NCBI GenBank assembly: GCA_963742955.1
Contig: CAVUOA010000008.1
Span: 1,550,001-1,614,000 of the forward strand
Direction: 5' to 3'
DNA: 64,000 nucleotides
Source of the DNA: CAVUOA01 sp963742955
Lineage (GTDB): Bacteria > Bacteroidota > Ignavibacteria > Tepidaquicellales > OLB5
Part shown: positions 22,555 to 31,278 of the stretch, piece by piece
Numbering within the stretch: the stretch's first letter is position 1
Layout of the letters: every line of letters starts with the position of its first letter
Program-made: the position numbers and the translations under genes
The notes under the pieces: generated by a model
What the model was told of the DNA's origin: nothing
What the model saw: only the letters and a program-made list of their open reading frames with translations
The model's database searches: none

Positions 22555-23631
22555 ATGCAAAGAAATTTAAATACTTATAAATATATAACAATGAGTACTT
22601 ATAAAATAACTTTAACGATTATTCTTTTATCTGCATCGGTATTATTTATTTCATGCGGAAAAAACAGCACTGAAAAAACTGATAATAACGAGAAACTGCC
22701 ACTGGTTAAGGTTCAGGATGTTAAGCCGCAGTATTTTGCGGAAAAGTTTGCGGTTGTAGGCGTTGTTAAGCCGTATGCATCCGCCAAAGTTTCATCCGAA
22801 GAAGGCGGACTGATTCTCAGCATACTGAAAAATAAAGGAGACAGAGTCGGCGCAGGGCAGATTGTTGTAAGACTGAAAAAAGATGTTGAAGGCGCAACCT
22901 ATGACCAGCTGGTTGCACAGTATGAGCTTGCAAAACTGAACTTTGAAAAACAGCAGCAGCTCTATGATGATAACGCAACAACAGAGATTGCTTACCTCAC
23001 TGCAAAATGGCAGCTTGAAGCAGCATCCAAAGGGCTTGAAGTTGTAAAAACTCACATTTCAAAAGGTTTTATCCGTTCGCCTATAAGCGGCGTTGTTGAA
23101 GATAAATTCATGAACAAAGGCGAAATGTCTGCGCCGGGTGTTCCCATATTGAGCATAGTCGATGTTTCAAGAGTAAAAATATCAGCCGGGATTCCCGAAA
23201 AATATGTTGAGCAGATTTCAAAAGGACAGGATGTTACAATTACTGTTGATGTTCTGCCGGGAGTTGATTTTTCCGGAAAGATAAGCTACATAGCTCCTTC
23301 GCTTTCACAGGGAAGCAGGACGTTTGAGATAGAAGTGATTATAAACAATAAAGACCGCCTGCTGAAGCCTGAGATGAGCGCAAACATAGAGCTAGCCAGA
23401 AAAGAACAGGAAAATGCAATTGCAATTCCGCAGGATTATATTGTCGATTACGGTGATGAAAAATTCCTTTTCGTTCTTGAAGACGGTATTGCCAAAAAAC
23501 GCGAATTGGAACTCGGCGGAAGGAATGAAAACCTTATATTGATAAAAAGCGGGCTTAATGCCGGTGATAAATTAATTATTGAAGGGTTCCAGTCGCTTAC
23601 GGACGGCGAAAAGGTGAAGGTGGTCGAATGA
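22555..23631 (+). CDS. RND efflux periplasmic adaptor (MFP/HlyD family), lipoprotein
   Basis: A 358-aa membrane-fusion protein. A signal peptide with lipobox LFISC is best read from the second ATG at 22591 (MSTYKITLTIILLSAS); the frame opens at 22555 and neither start has a strong ribosome site. A barrel-sandwich/lipoyl domain (VVKPYASAKVSSEEGGLILS ... KNKGDRV), a short coiled hairpin (YDQLVAQYELAKLNFEK), the second lipoyl half (GFIRSPISGVVEDKF) and a beta-barrel domain follow. It links the RND pump to TolC. Its stop overlaps the start of the pump gene by ATGA. Confidence 0.92.
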   Translation: MQRNLNTYKYITMSTYKITLTIILLSASVLFISCGKNSTEKTDNNEKLPLVKVQDVKPQYFAEKFAVVGVVKPYASAKVSSEEGGLILSILKNKGDRVGAGQIVVRLKKDVEGATYDQLVAQYELAKLNFEKQQQLYDDNATTEIAYLTAKWQLEAASKGLEVVKTHISKGFIRSPISGVVEDKFMNKGEMSAPGVPILSIVDVSRVKISAGIPEKYVEQISKGQDVTITVDVLPGVDFSGKISYIAPSLSQGSRTFEIEVIINNKDRLLKPEMSANIELARKEQENAIAIPQDYIVDYGDEKFLFVLEDGIAKKRELELGGRNENLILIKSGLNAGDKLIIEGFQSLTDGEKVKVVE

Positions 23632-26600
23632 AATTCTTTAAAACCGTTGTAAACAACAAAGCTGTTGTTTACATTTTAACTCTGATAATTGTAATTTTCG
23701 GGCTGATGTCTTATTTAGGACTGCCGAGAGAATCCGCCCCTTCTATTACTATCCCTTACATTTTTGTTTCGACCGTATATGTAGGCGTATCTCCGCAGGA
23801 TATCGAAAGCCTTGTAACCCAGGAAATTGAAAAGGAAGTTAAAGGCATAAAGGATGTTAAGAAAATTTCTTCTGTATCACGCGAAAGCTTTTCACTTATT
23901 AACATCGAATTCAACCCCGATATAAATGTGGATGATGCGCTGCAGAAAGTAAGAGATAAGGTTTCGGTTGCCAAGACCAAAATGCCCAAAGATATTAAAG
24001 AGCCGGTAATTACGGAAATTAACTTCTCGGAACTGCCGATTATTTATATTAATATTTCCGGCAACTACGGACTGGCAAAGCTGAAGGATATTGCCGATAA
24101 GATGAGCGATAAAATAGAACAAATACCCGGTGTATTGAGCGCTGATGTAGTGGGAGGATTGGAGCGCGAAGTTAAAATCGATATTGATGCGAACCGCTTA
24201 AAATATTATAATCTCAGCTTTAATGATGTTATTAATTCGATTTCAGCCGAAAACGTCAGTATCCCGGGCGGCGGTGTTGATATCGGAGATGCAAACTATC
24301 TTGTAAGAATACCCGGTGAAATAAAAGACCCCCAGCGTTTCGGTGACCTTGTTATTAAGACTGATAAACAGACTGCTACACCGATTTATATAAGAGACGT
24401 GGCGCAGGTTTACTACGGATATAAAGACAGAACAACTTTCTCGAGAGAGAACGGAAATGAAAGTATTACAATACCTGTAAAAAAACGAAGCGGTGAAAAC
24501 CTGGTAAGGATTGCCGATGAAACAAAAAAACTGATTGCGCAGGTAGAAAAAACGCTGCCCCCGGGTGTTAAAATAAGCATTACAGGTGACCAGTCAAAAA
24601 ATGTTCGGGATACTGTGCATGAGCTTGAAAACGGAATTATAACAGGTATGGTGCTGGTTATTGCCATTTTGCTATTATTCCTCGGCTTAAAAAATGCGCT
24701 GCTTACGTCAACATCAATTCCGCTTTCGTTTTTAATTTCGTTTATTGTACTGAGCGCTATGGGTATTACGCTCAACATTGTAGTTTTGTTTACACTAATT
24801 CTTGTGCTGGGTATAATTGTTGACGATGCTATTGTGGTTATGGAAAACATTTACCGCCTCCAGGAAAAAGAAAATTATAACGCGTATGATTCGTCCATAG
24901 AGGGACCGCGTGAAGTTGTTAAGCCTGTATCAATAGCAACATTTACCATTATTTCTTCATTCCTGCCACTGCTGTTTTTCCCGGGTATTGTAGGCGAATT
25001 TATGAAATACCTGCCTATTACGCTTATTGTATGTCTGCTTTCATCTTTATTTGTTGCAATGGTAATCAGTCCTGTGCAGGCATCGGTATTTATACATGTT
25101 AACAGGGATAAAGAGAGGTCAAAAAAGAAAAAGAGAAGACCTATAGCGAAGTTCATAGAAGCTTTCGACGAGAAATTCTTCAGCGCAACAATAAGACAGT
25201 ATGAAATAGCATTAAGGTACTGCCTGAAACACCGGAAGCTCACAGTAGGAGCGGCAGTGCTGCTTCTGATAATTATGTTTATCCTTTACGGCAAGTTTAA
25301 CAATGGTGTTGAGTTCTTTCCTAATGTAGAGCCGCGCCAGGCAAGCATTAATATAACTACACCGGTAGGAACAAATATAGATAAAACTAACGAGCTTGCT
25401 AAGAAAATTGAAGAGAAGCTCCCCCAGTTTAAGGATATTGAGTATTACATTGCAAATGTAGGTTCATCAAATAATCCGCTTGATTTCAGCGGTGAAGGGA
25501 TTCCGAATAAAAGCACAATTACTCTGAATTTCCTTGATAAAAAAGACAGGGAAAGAAGCTCGTTTGAAACAATTGAAATGGTAAGAAAAGCCATATCAAA
25601 TATATCAGGCGGTGATATCGAGGTATCTAAACAAACAATGGGACCGCCCGTAGGACTCCCGGTTAACATTGAAATTTCCGGAAATGATTTCGATAAGCTG
25701 GGTAAGATATCCGGTGAGATTAAAACATTGATAAAAGGTGTTCCGGGAATGAAGGACTTAAATGACGATTTTGATGAAGCAAGACCGGAAATAAAAGTAT
25801 CTATCGATAGAGAAAAAGCTGCATTGTATAAACTTAATACAGCAATAATTGCTTCTACTGTCAGGACAGCTATTAACGGCACTGCTGCAAGTACTTACCG
25901 GGTAGGTGAGGATGAATACGATATTACTGTAAGGCTTGAAAAGGACCAGAGAAATAACATTACGTCAATAGAGAATTTATATGTTGCTAATATGGACGGT
26001 GTGAAAATCCCGTTAAGCTCTGTTGCAAAGATTGAGCTCTCAGGCGGTATCGGAGCAATCCACAGAACAGATCTAAACCGAGTGGTCACTGTTTCTGCGG
26101 ATGCCCAGGGAAGAACAGGACCCGATGTGCTTAAAGATGTACAGGAAAGACTGAAGGATTATAAACTGCCCCCTGGATACGGCATCAAGTATACAGGCGC
26201 GCAGGAACAGCAGGATGAAACTTCGCAGTTTCTAATGAAAGCATTTCTTATTTCGCTGCTGCTTATATTTATGTTAATGGTTATTGAGTTTAATTCTGTG
26301 CTGACACCGCTGGTCATTATGTTCTCCGTTCTGCTTTCATTGATTGGTGTGTTTACCGGTTTGCTGGTTACTAATACTCCTTTCGGAATCGTAATGACGG
26401 GTATTGGTGTAATAGCGCTTGCCGGAATTGTTGTAAGAAACGCTATTGTGCTTTTGGATTTCCAGAAAGAACTTGAGAACCGGGGAATGACGCGGGATGA
26501 AGCAATTATAAAAGCCGGAACAATAAGGTTAAGACCTGTATTTCTTACAGCCGCTGCTACAATCATGGCGCTCGTTCCGTTAACAACAGGCGTCGATTTT

Positions 26601-26807
26601 GATTGGTTTTCATTCAGCTGGGTTATCGGCGGAGAGAATACTGCTTTCTGGCGCCCCATGGGTGTGGCTATAATATTCGGATTAGCTATTTCTACTTTCC
26701 TGACGCTTGTGATTGTGCCGACTATGTTTTCGGCAGTTGATGATTTTAAGCATAGGATTATGAGAAGAATGAAAAAAACAGTTGACGAGCAGCCGGCAAA
26801 TGCATAA
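23628..26807 (+). CDS. RND family multidrug/solute efflux permease
   Basis: A 1059-aa inner-membrane proton-driven pump of the AcrB/MexF superfamily. N-terminal TM1, two large periplasmic loops, and two bundles of TMs are visible. LGIIVDDAIVVMENIYR carries the paired aspartates of TM4 that relay protons, and the second half has GIVVRNAIVLLDFQ. The periplasmic part has the PREsAP and GDQSKNV type words of the family. The protein is full length. Substrate class (drug, lipid or metal) cannot be told; the aspartate pair argues for the HAE1/hydrophobe group. Confidence 0.94.
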   Translation: MKFFKTVVNNKAVVYILTLIIVIFGLMSYLGLPRESAPSITIPYIFVSTVYVGVSPQDIESLVTQEIEKEVKGIKDVKKISSVSRESFSLINIEFNPDINVDDALQKVRDKVSVAKTKMPKDIKEPVITEINFSELPIIYINISGNYGLAKLKDIADKMSDKIEQIPGVLSADVVGGLEREVKIDIDANRLKYYNLSFNDVINSISAENVSIPGGGVDIGDANYLVRIPGEIKDPQRFGDLVIKTDKQTATPIYIRDVAQVYYGYKDRTTFSRENGNESITIPVKKRSGENLVRIADETKKLIAQVEKTLPPGVKISITGDQSKNVRDTVHELENGIITGMVLVIAILLLFLGLKNALLTSTSIPLSFLISFIVLSAMGITLNIVVLFTLILVLGIIVDDAIVVMENIYRLQEKENYNAYDSSIEGPREVVKPVSIATFTIISSFLPLLFFPGIVGEFMKYLPITLIVCLLSSLFVAMVISPVQASVFIHVNRDKERSKKKKRRPIAKFIEAFDEKFFSATIRQYEIALRYCLKHRKLTVGAAVLLLIIMFILYGKFNNGVEFFPNVEPRQASINITTPVGTNIDKTNELAKKIEEKLPQFKDIEYYIANVGSSNNPLDFSGEGIPNKSTITLNFLDKKDRERSSFETIEMVRKAISNISGGDIEVSKQTMGPPVGLPVNIEISGNDFDKLGKISGEIKTLIKGVPGMKDLNDDFDEARPEIKVSIDREKAALYKLNTAIIASTVRTAINGTAASTYRVGEDEYDITVRLEKDQRNNITSIENLYVANMDGVKIPLSSVAKIELSGGIGAIHRTDLNRVVTVSADAQGRTGPDVLKDVQERLKDYKLPPGYGIKYTGAQEQQDETSQFLMKAFLISLLLIFMLMVIEFNSVLTPLVIMFSVLLSLIGVFTGLLVTNTPFGIVMTGIGVIALAGIVVRNAIVLLDFQKELENRGMTRDEAIIKAGTIRLRPVFLTAAATIMALVPLTTGVDFDWFSFSWVIGGENTAFWRPMGVAIIFGLAISTFLTLVIVPTMFSAVDDFKHRIMRRMKKTVDEQPANA

Positions 26808-26906
26808 GAATTCTCTTTATATTGCACATGGAAAAAATAACCTCTCCTCACGCTTGTTTTTATAATAGGCAAACACGGGGGTTTCGACGTCAGAGGTAAA
26901 AATATA

Positions 26907-26943
26907 AAAAGGCGTCCCGGTGATAACCGGGACGCCTTTATTG
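26907..26943. terminator. Bidirectional terminator between convergent units
   Basis: GGCGTCCCGGT and ACCGGGACGCC arms (11 bp, 4-nt loop) flanked by AAAAA and TTTATT. It serves the RND operon and the convergent HMA gene. Confidence 0.88.
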
Positions 26944-26957
26944 TTTAAAGTATTTTG

Positions 26958-27368
26958 TTACTGTACCGGTTCCAGCACACCGTATCCTGCATCGGTAATT
27001 GCGTTTTCGATTTCTTTTACATTAGTTTTACCTTCATCATATGTGACTTTTGCGGTATTTGTTTTGGCATCGGCAATTACTTCTTTTACTCCGTCTAATT
27101 TTTCAACCGAAGTTTTAACAGTATTCTCACAATGCGAGCAGAACATTCCCTTTGTTTTTATCTCAACTGTTTTATAGTCTCTCGAGTTGTTCATTTTTTT
27201 GTTTTCCTCTGTTTTTGTTTGTTTATTATCTGTTTGTTTAGAATCTTGGTTTACATTTTGACTTATATTATTTTCGTTTTTAGTCTGAGGTGTTTGATTT
27301 TCAGATTTCCCGCAGCCTGCAGCAAAAACAAAAAGCGTTAAAAATGCAAATAAATACAGATTTTTCAT
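26958..27368 (-). CDS. HMA (heavy-metal-associated) domain lipoprotein
   Basis: A 136-aa lipoprotein. Lipobox FAAGC (Cys near residue 19), a long Asn/Gln/Lys-rich linker (residues 20-65), then one HMA domain (YKTVEIKTKGMFCSHCENTV...ITDAGYGV). The metal-binding motif is MFCSHC (CxxC), as in copper or mercury carriers such as MerP and CopZ. Anchored in the periplasm by its lipid, it may hand over a metal ion to an exporter or bind it for detoxification. No P-type ATPase is adjacent; the neighbouring RND system is a possible partner only by proximity. Confidence 0.87.
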   Translation of the reverse strand: MKNLYLFAFLTLFVFAAGCGKSENQTPQTKNENNISQNVNQDSKQTDNKQTKTEENKKMNNSRDYKTVEIKTKGMFCSHCENTVKTSVEKLDGVKEVIADAKTNTAKVTYDEGKTNVKEIENAITDAGYGVLEPVQ

Positions 27369-27487
27369 GTTTTAATATATGTTAATTATTACAAAAATAA
27401 GATAAATTAGCTTTTAATTATAATGAAAAATTCCGCTATAAAATTTCAATACAAGACCAGTCAGGTTTTAATAACCTGAGAGGTCTG

Positions 27488-27718
27488 ATGCAGAACATTA
27501 TGCGTATCAAAGTAAAAGTAAAACCCAATGCAGGGAAGAATGAAATAAAAGAAATTTCCCCCGGATTCTTTGAAGCCCGTGTTTCTGTACCTCCCGAAAA
27601 GGGAAAAGCAAATAACAGGGTAATTGAATTGCTTTCAAAACATTTCAAAGTGCCGAAATCGAAAATAATTCTTGTAAGCGGAACCACGTTTAAGGAGAAG
27701 ATTTTTGAAATCATGTAA
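27488..27718 (+). CDS. DUF167 (YggU) family protein
   Basis: A 76-aa protein of the DUF167/YggU family: RIKVKVKPNAGKNEIKEI, ARVSVPPEKGKANNRVIELL and SKIILVSGTTFKEKIFEI are the family's conserved blocks. Function is not known for the family. An alternative start is the ATG at 27500 (MRIKVKV), which fits other members better; the start at 27488 has GAGAGG 4 nt upstream. It stands alone between the HMA gene and a long non-coding stretch. Confidence 0.85.
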   Translation: MQNIMRIKVKVKPNAGKNEIKEISPGFFEARVSVPPEKGKANNRVIELLSKHFKVPKSKIILVSGTTFKEKIFEIM

Positions 27719-27800
27719 AGCCTTATTGTGTTATAAAATATTTTTATCTATTTTAAAGCAGAAACAATTCCGTTTCTGCTTCCATTTATGGATTATTTGG

Positions 27801-27890
27801 GGCACGCTTAAGCCTGCCTGCTTATGATTTTTAATGCAGGCAGACCACCTGCGAAGGCACGGTGTGTTGGGGATATGCCTTAGGCGTGCT
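27801..27890. repeat. Nested inverted repeat with a CCTGCCTGC palindrome inside
   Basis: Outer arms GCACGCTTAAG (27802-27812) and CTTAGGCGTGC (27879-27889). Inside lies CCTGCCTGC (27813-27821) paired with GCAGGCAG (27836-27843) around a 14-nt AT-rich loop, a longer-loop relative of the 19-nt palindrome. Confidence 0.55.
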
Positions 27891-28119
27891 CTTTACTTAC
27901 CTTAAATACCCAATTTTTAGTCATGTTTTAATTTTTTTTCCGCCAAAACTATCAAAAAATTTGATGAAAAAAAATCAATATAAAGTACTGTAAATCGTTC
28001 AATTATAGGGTTTTTACTTAAAATTTTTTGTTATTTTCTAAAAAATTTAACTTTAGCGTTTATGGTTTTATTCTATTATGTTATGCCTAGGTACTCTAGT
28101 TCTCTGAGAACCTGTTTAA

Positions 28120-28300
28120 GCATAAAACGACAAACCCCCGAAATGATCTCAATCGGGGGGAAGTCGTTTTAAAGAAAGCATATTACGAACAGAATTGCAT
28201 TTGCTCCCTGGGGTCTTAGTAACGCCGGACTATAAGGGCAGTAATGCTGAAAAAGCAGGAACTCTGTTCGGGGCAGACTCAAAATCTGCCCCAAATTTGT
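28120..28300 (+). ncRNA. Candidate structured RNA (possibly 6S-like)
   Basis: This non-coding stretch folds by eye into three consecutive elements. The first is a long hairpin, AAAACGAC (28124-28131) with GTCGTTTT (28163-28170) and an inner CCCCCGA/TCGGGGG stem. The second is a domain closed by CGAACAGA (28186-28193) and TCTGTTCG (28263-28270) around about 70 nt with GCTCCCTGGGGTC and GCCGGACTATAAGGGCAG. The third is a terminal hairpin GGGGCAGA/TCTGCCCC (28270-28292) followed by a T-rich run. No open frame explains it. Motifs of RNase P, tmRNA and SRP RNA were looked for and not found. The long closed stem with a large internal domain recalls 6S RNA, but I could not confirm a match. Confidence 0.45.
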
Positions 28301-28357
28301 TTATGCAGTCACTTAAGAATAACCAACTCTCGGTAAAACATTTCAAAAAAAATTTCT

Positions 28358-28388
28358 TTGACATCTAAAGATAAAATCACTTATTTTG
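28358..28388 (+). promoter_or_regulatory. Probable promoter of the gene at 28424
   Basis: TTG (28358-28360), 20-nt spacer, TTATTTTG (28381-28388), near the -7 consensus and like the element before tetR. The start codon is 36 nt downstream. Confidence 0.5.
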
Positions 28389-28423
28389 CTGAAAATATTT
28401 TTTAAATAAATTATAAAATTATT

Positions 28424-29233
28424 ATGCAAATGAGTATAATCGGCAAAATTGGCCTTGCAATAGGCATACTTGGCGGACTTTTCGGGATGGCAGTTGCAAT
28501 TGCCGCAGCGCCCCTTTTCGGCACAATTTTTTCCATCGTTTTTATAGGGATTTTCGGAGGAGTTTTTTGGGGAGTGTACAGACCGATGATGGTTTCGAAC
28601 AAGCTGATGAAAACAGGGGTATCGGCAACAGCAGTTATCAAAGAACTAAGGGATACTGGTGTAACGGTTAACAATGCCCCGCAAATTAAGCTTTTGCTTG
28701 AAGTAACACCTCCTGCAGGAGCACCTTACCTGGTCCAAACTAAGCTTCTGATATCAAGGCTGCAGACTGCTGATTATCAGCCCGGAATGGTTCTTGCTGT
28801 AAAAATTGATCCCAATGACAAAAACAAAGTGGCAGTCGATTACTCCGGCGGAGCAAGCTATTCGGGCAATTCGTCAAACGCTGCATCATATTCATCCGGT
28901 AATGATAGAAATAACGCAGCCGGCATGACGCAGGAAGAAGCAGATGCCATGCTCCAGCAAATCAATGATGCAAACATAAAACTATCTGCCTATGGTACAT
29001 CTTCAAAAGCCATTGTCACAAATTATAAATGGCTTGGTGTTAATGTAAACGGCAACAATCCTTTTGTATCGCTCGATGTTGAAGTAATTCCCGATGGCGA
29101 TAAGCCTTTTAAAGCTACAGCGAAAGGAGTAATCGGCGAACAGGCAGTGCCAAAATTCCAGCCCGGCAAAGAAGTCTGGATAAAATTTGACCCGGAAGAT
29201 AAGAGCAAAATTACAATAGACCATTCGGCATAA
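28424..29233 (+). CDS. Membrane protein with two copies of a small beta domain
   Basis: A 269-aa protein. Two or three N-terminal membrane helices (residues about 4-58, MSIIGKIGLAIGILGGLFGM ... GVFWGVYRP). Then two related domains: residues 67-142 (GVSATAVIKELRDTGVTVNN ... VLAVKIDPNDKNKVAVD) and 185-268 (GTSSKAIVTNYKWLGVNVNG ... VWIKFDPEDKSKITID). Both end in a KIDP/KFDP-E/N-DK-S/N-K motif. A Ser/Asn/Gly-rich linker joins them. I do not know a named function; the duplicated domain looks like an OB/SH3-like beta fold. The gene is close to 29306-29884 and may form a unit with it. Confidence 0.7.
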   Translation: MQMSIIGKIGLAIGILGGLFGMAVAIAAAPLFGTIFSIVFIGIFGGVFWGVYRPMMVSNKLMKTGVSATAVIKELRDTGVTVNNAPQIKLLLEVTPPAGAPYLVQTKLLISRLQTADYQPGMVLAVKIDPNDKNKVAVDYSGGASYSGNSSNAASYSSGNDRNNAAGMTQEEADAMLQQINDANIKLSAYGTSSKAIVTNYKWLGVNVNGNNPFVSLDVEVIPDGDKPFKATAKGVIGEQAVPKFQPGKEVWIKFDPEDKSKITIDHSA

Positions 29234-29305
29234 ATAAATTTTTCCTTGCCTATTCGGAAAAAATGAGATAAGTTTATTTTGATTTCAAAATAAATTTCAA
29301 TCGTT

Positions 29306-29884
29306 ATGCCTTCAGACGGTCCCTCAAAAGAAGAGCTTGATTATTACTATAAAAACAGCCGGAAGTATTTCGACGAGCTCGCTAATTATTATTATAATGC
29401 TGACAGGGAGTATTATGATAAGTTCATTGCTCCTTATTACAGTACGTTTGCGACAATTACATCCCCCCGAAACAGCAGAGGCAGTAAACCCGCGGTCATT
29501 GTAACTTTGGGTGCAGCCATTGCTGCGCTCGCAGTTGCAGGCGCGGTATTTTTTCTTGTTCAAACAACTCGTGATACTGAAAATGAACACAATGATAAAA
29601 CCGAAAAAGTTGAAAAGAACGCCCGGGAAAATGATGAATTTGAAAAAATAAATGCAGATACTTCATCTGCAAATGTCAAAGTACAGTCTGATTACATAAA
29701 AGGACTTAAGTTTTTCAGTCAGAAAGATTATGACATTGCCGAAAAATACTTTAAAAAGGTAAGAGAAACAGATGAAAACTACCGTGATGCTCAAAAAAAG
29801 ATTGAAGAGATTGAAAACATTAAAAAAGACGCAGGTTATGATAGCCGCTACACGAAACCAAAGCCTGTTGAAAGAATAAGATGA
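29306..29884 (+). CDS. Single-pass membrane protein with Tyr-rich N-terminus and TPR-like tail
   Basis: A 192-aa protein of unknown role. Residues 1-60 are rich in tyrosine (YYYKNSRKYFDELANYYYN), cytoplasmic by the positive-inside rule. One membrane helix follows at about residues 69-90 (AVIVTLGAAIAALAVAGAVF), then a charged linker and one tetratricopeptide-like unit (SDYIKGLKFFSQKDYDIAEK YFKKV). This layout recalls small scaffold proteins of envelope complexes. It lies 72 nt after the duplicated-domain membrane protein on the same strand. Confidence 0.65.
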   Translation: MPSDGPSKEELDYYYKNSRKYFDELANYYYNADREYYDKFIAPYYSTFATITSPRNSRGSKPAVIVTLGAAIAALAVAGAVFFLVQTTRDTENEHNDKTEKVEKNARENDEFEKINADTSSANVKVQSDYIKGLKFFSQKDYDIAEKYFKKVRETDENYRDAQKKIEEIENIKKDAGYDSRYTKPKPVERIR

Positions 29885-30113
29885 AGCTATGTACTCATTA
29901 GTTTGTAAATACATATATTTCCTGTTGTTATTTATGGTATTCACTGTTAGTTTTTGTTAAAAATTTTCCCTTGACTTATTTAATTTATTGATGTTATTTA
30001 TGTAAAATTGCCATATATTTCAGGCATATATTCATAAACAAAATCAGGAATTATAGAAACACTTCTTCTGTTTTTCACAATATACCGGTACTATCAATAT
30101 AAATACCATCAAA

Positions 30114-31190
30114 ATGAAAAAATCACATAATCAACACGCCATTTTTGTACATAGTGTTTTTGGCAGAAGAAGTCTGGTTTGCTCTCTATTGCTGTTGGTT
30201 TTGCTTTCCACAAATATATTTGCCCAGGGAAGCGGAAACAAGTATTCCGGTGAATTTCTTGCAATCGGTGTTGGCGGCAGGCCGCTTGGTATGGGCGGAG
30301 CGTTTGTTTCGCTTGTCAGCGATGTTACTGCAGGATACTGGAACCCCGGCGCGCTCGCAAGATTGAACTACCCGCAGATGTCACTTATGCACGATGAACG
30401 TTTCGGTAATCTTGTTAATTACGATTACGGCTCTGTTGCAATTCCCTTCGGTACAAACACTTCACTCGGACTCAGCGTAATACGTCTCGGCGTAGATGAT
30501 GTTCCCAACACGAACGGCGCATGGGAAGATTTAAATCATAACGGTTACTTTGATTCCGGTGACAGGCTTGATTACAGCAAAATTAATTTCTTCAACGCTG
30601 CCGATTGGGCAGTATATTTTACATATTCAAAAAAACAAACAGAAAAACTTTCTTACGGCGTTAACCTCAAAGTCATTTCCGAAAGCCTCGATAATGCAAC
30701 TGCATGGGGTATCGGGTTTGATGTTGGCGCTATGTATAACGTCAGCGAAAAGTTCAGAGTCGGTGCTAACCTGCAGGATATTACAACAACATATCTTGCC
30801 TGGAGCACGGGAACAAAAGAGCTTATTACCCCGACTGCAAAAGTTGGCGGCTCGTATGATATACCTTTCCTCGGTACCGGCAGAATAACGCCTGCCATGG
30901 ATTTTGACGTCAGGTTTGAAAACCGCCAGTTTTCTTCGCTTGCGCATGTTGGCCCGGTAAGCTTTGATATGCATGCGGGACTTGAATACGGATTCAAAGA
31001 CCTATTTGCTGTACGCGTTGGCTACAACGATGTGAAACAGCTTACGCTTGGCGCGGGAATAAAGCTTCCGAAGCTGAACATAGATTATTCGTTTGCAAAG
31101 TTTGATAATAATGACCAGCTTGGCAATACACACAGGATTTCGGTTATGTTTACGCTCGAAGACGAAAAGTTTAAACGCAAAGGCCAGTAA
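30114..31190 (+). CDS. PorV/PorQ family outer-membrane protein
   Basis: A 358-aa outer-membrane beta-barrel of the PorV/PorQ (UPF0164-like) family. A long N-terminal signal region ends near IFAQ. FLAIGVGGRPLGMGGAFVSL and VTAGYWNPGALARL are the conserved opening motifs of this family. The strands continue to GNTHRISVMFTLED. In T9SS systems PorV is the shuttle that carries cargo proteins to the attachment complex, and PorQ acts with it. Six T9SS cargo genes in this window fit that job. A second family member is at 57565-58521. A TTG-N20 candidate promoter lies near 29971, giving a leader of over 100 nt. Confidence 0.85.
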   Translation: MKKSHNQHAIFVHSVFGRRSLVCSLLLLVLLSTNIFAQGSGNKYSGEFLAIGVGGRPLGMGGAFVSLVSDVTAGYWNPGALARLNYPQMSLMHDERFGNLVNYDYGSVAIPFGTNTSLGLSVIRLGVDDVPNTNGAWEDLNHNGYFDSGDRLDYSKINFFNAADWAVYFTYSKKQTEKLSYGVNLKVISESLDNATAWGIGFDVGAMYNVSEKFRVGANLQDITTTYLAWSTGTKELITPTAKVGGSYDIPFLGTGRITPAMDFDVRFENRQFSSLAHVGPVSFDMHAGLEYGFKDLFAVRVGYNDVKQLTLGAGIKLPKLNIDYSFAKFDNNDQLGNTHRISVMFTLEDEKFKRKGQ

Positions 31191-31225
31191 TACAAAATTC
31201 GTAATTTTTGACTTTAGATTTTTAT

Positions 31226-31254
31226 AAACGTCCCGTATTATACGGGACGTTTTC
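31226..31254. terminator. Terminator after the PorV-like gene
   Basis: AAACGTCCCGTA and TACGGGACGTTT arms (12 bp) with loop TTA, followed by T-rich DNA. Confidence 0.88.
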
Positions 31255-31278
31255 AGTTTATAATATAAAATAAAGAGT

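Noticed and set aside
28120..28300. RNase P RNA, tmRNA or SRP RNA
   Set aside because: No GAGGAAAGTC or ACAGAAA core, no TTCGA T-loop or tag-peptide frame, and no GGTCAGG/CCGGAAGG-AGCAG apical loop.
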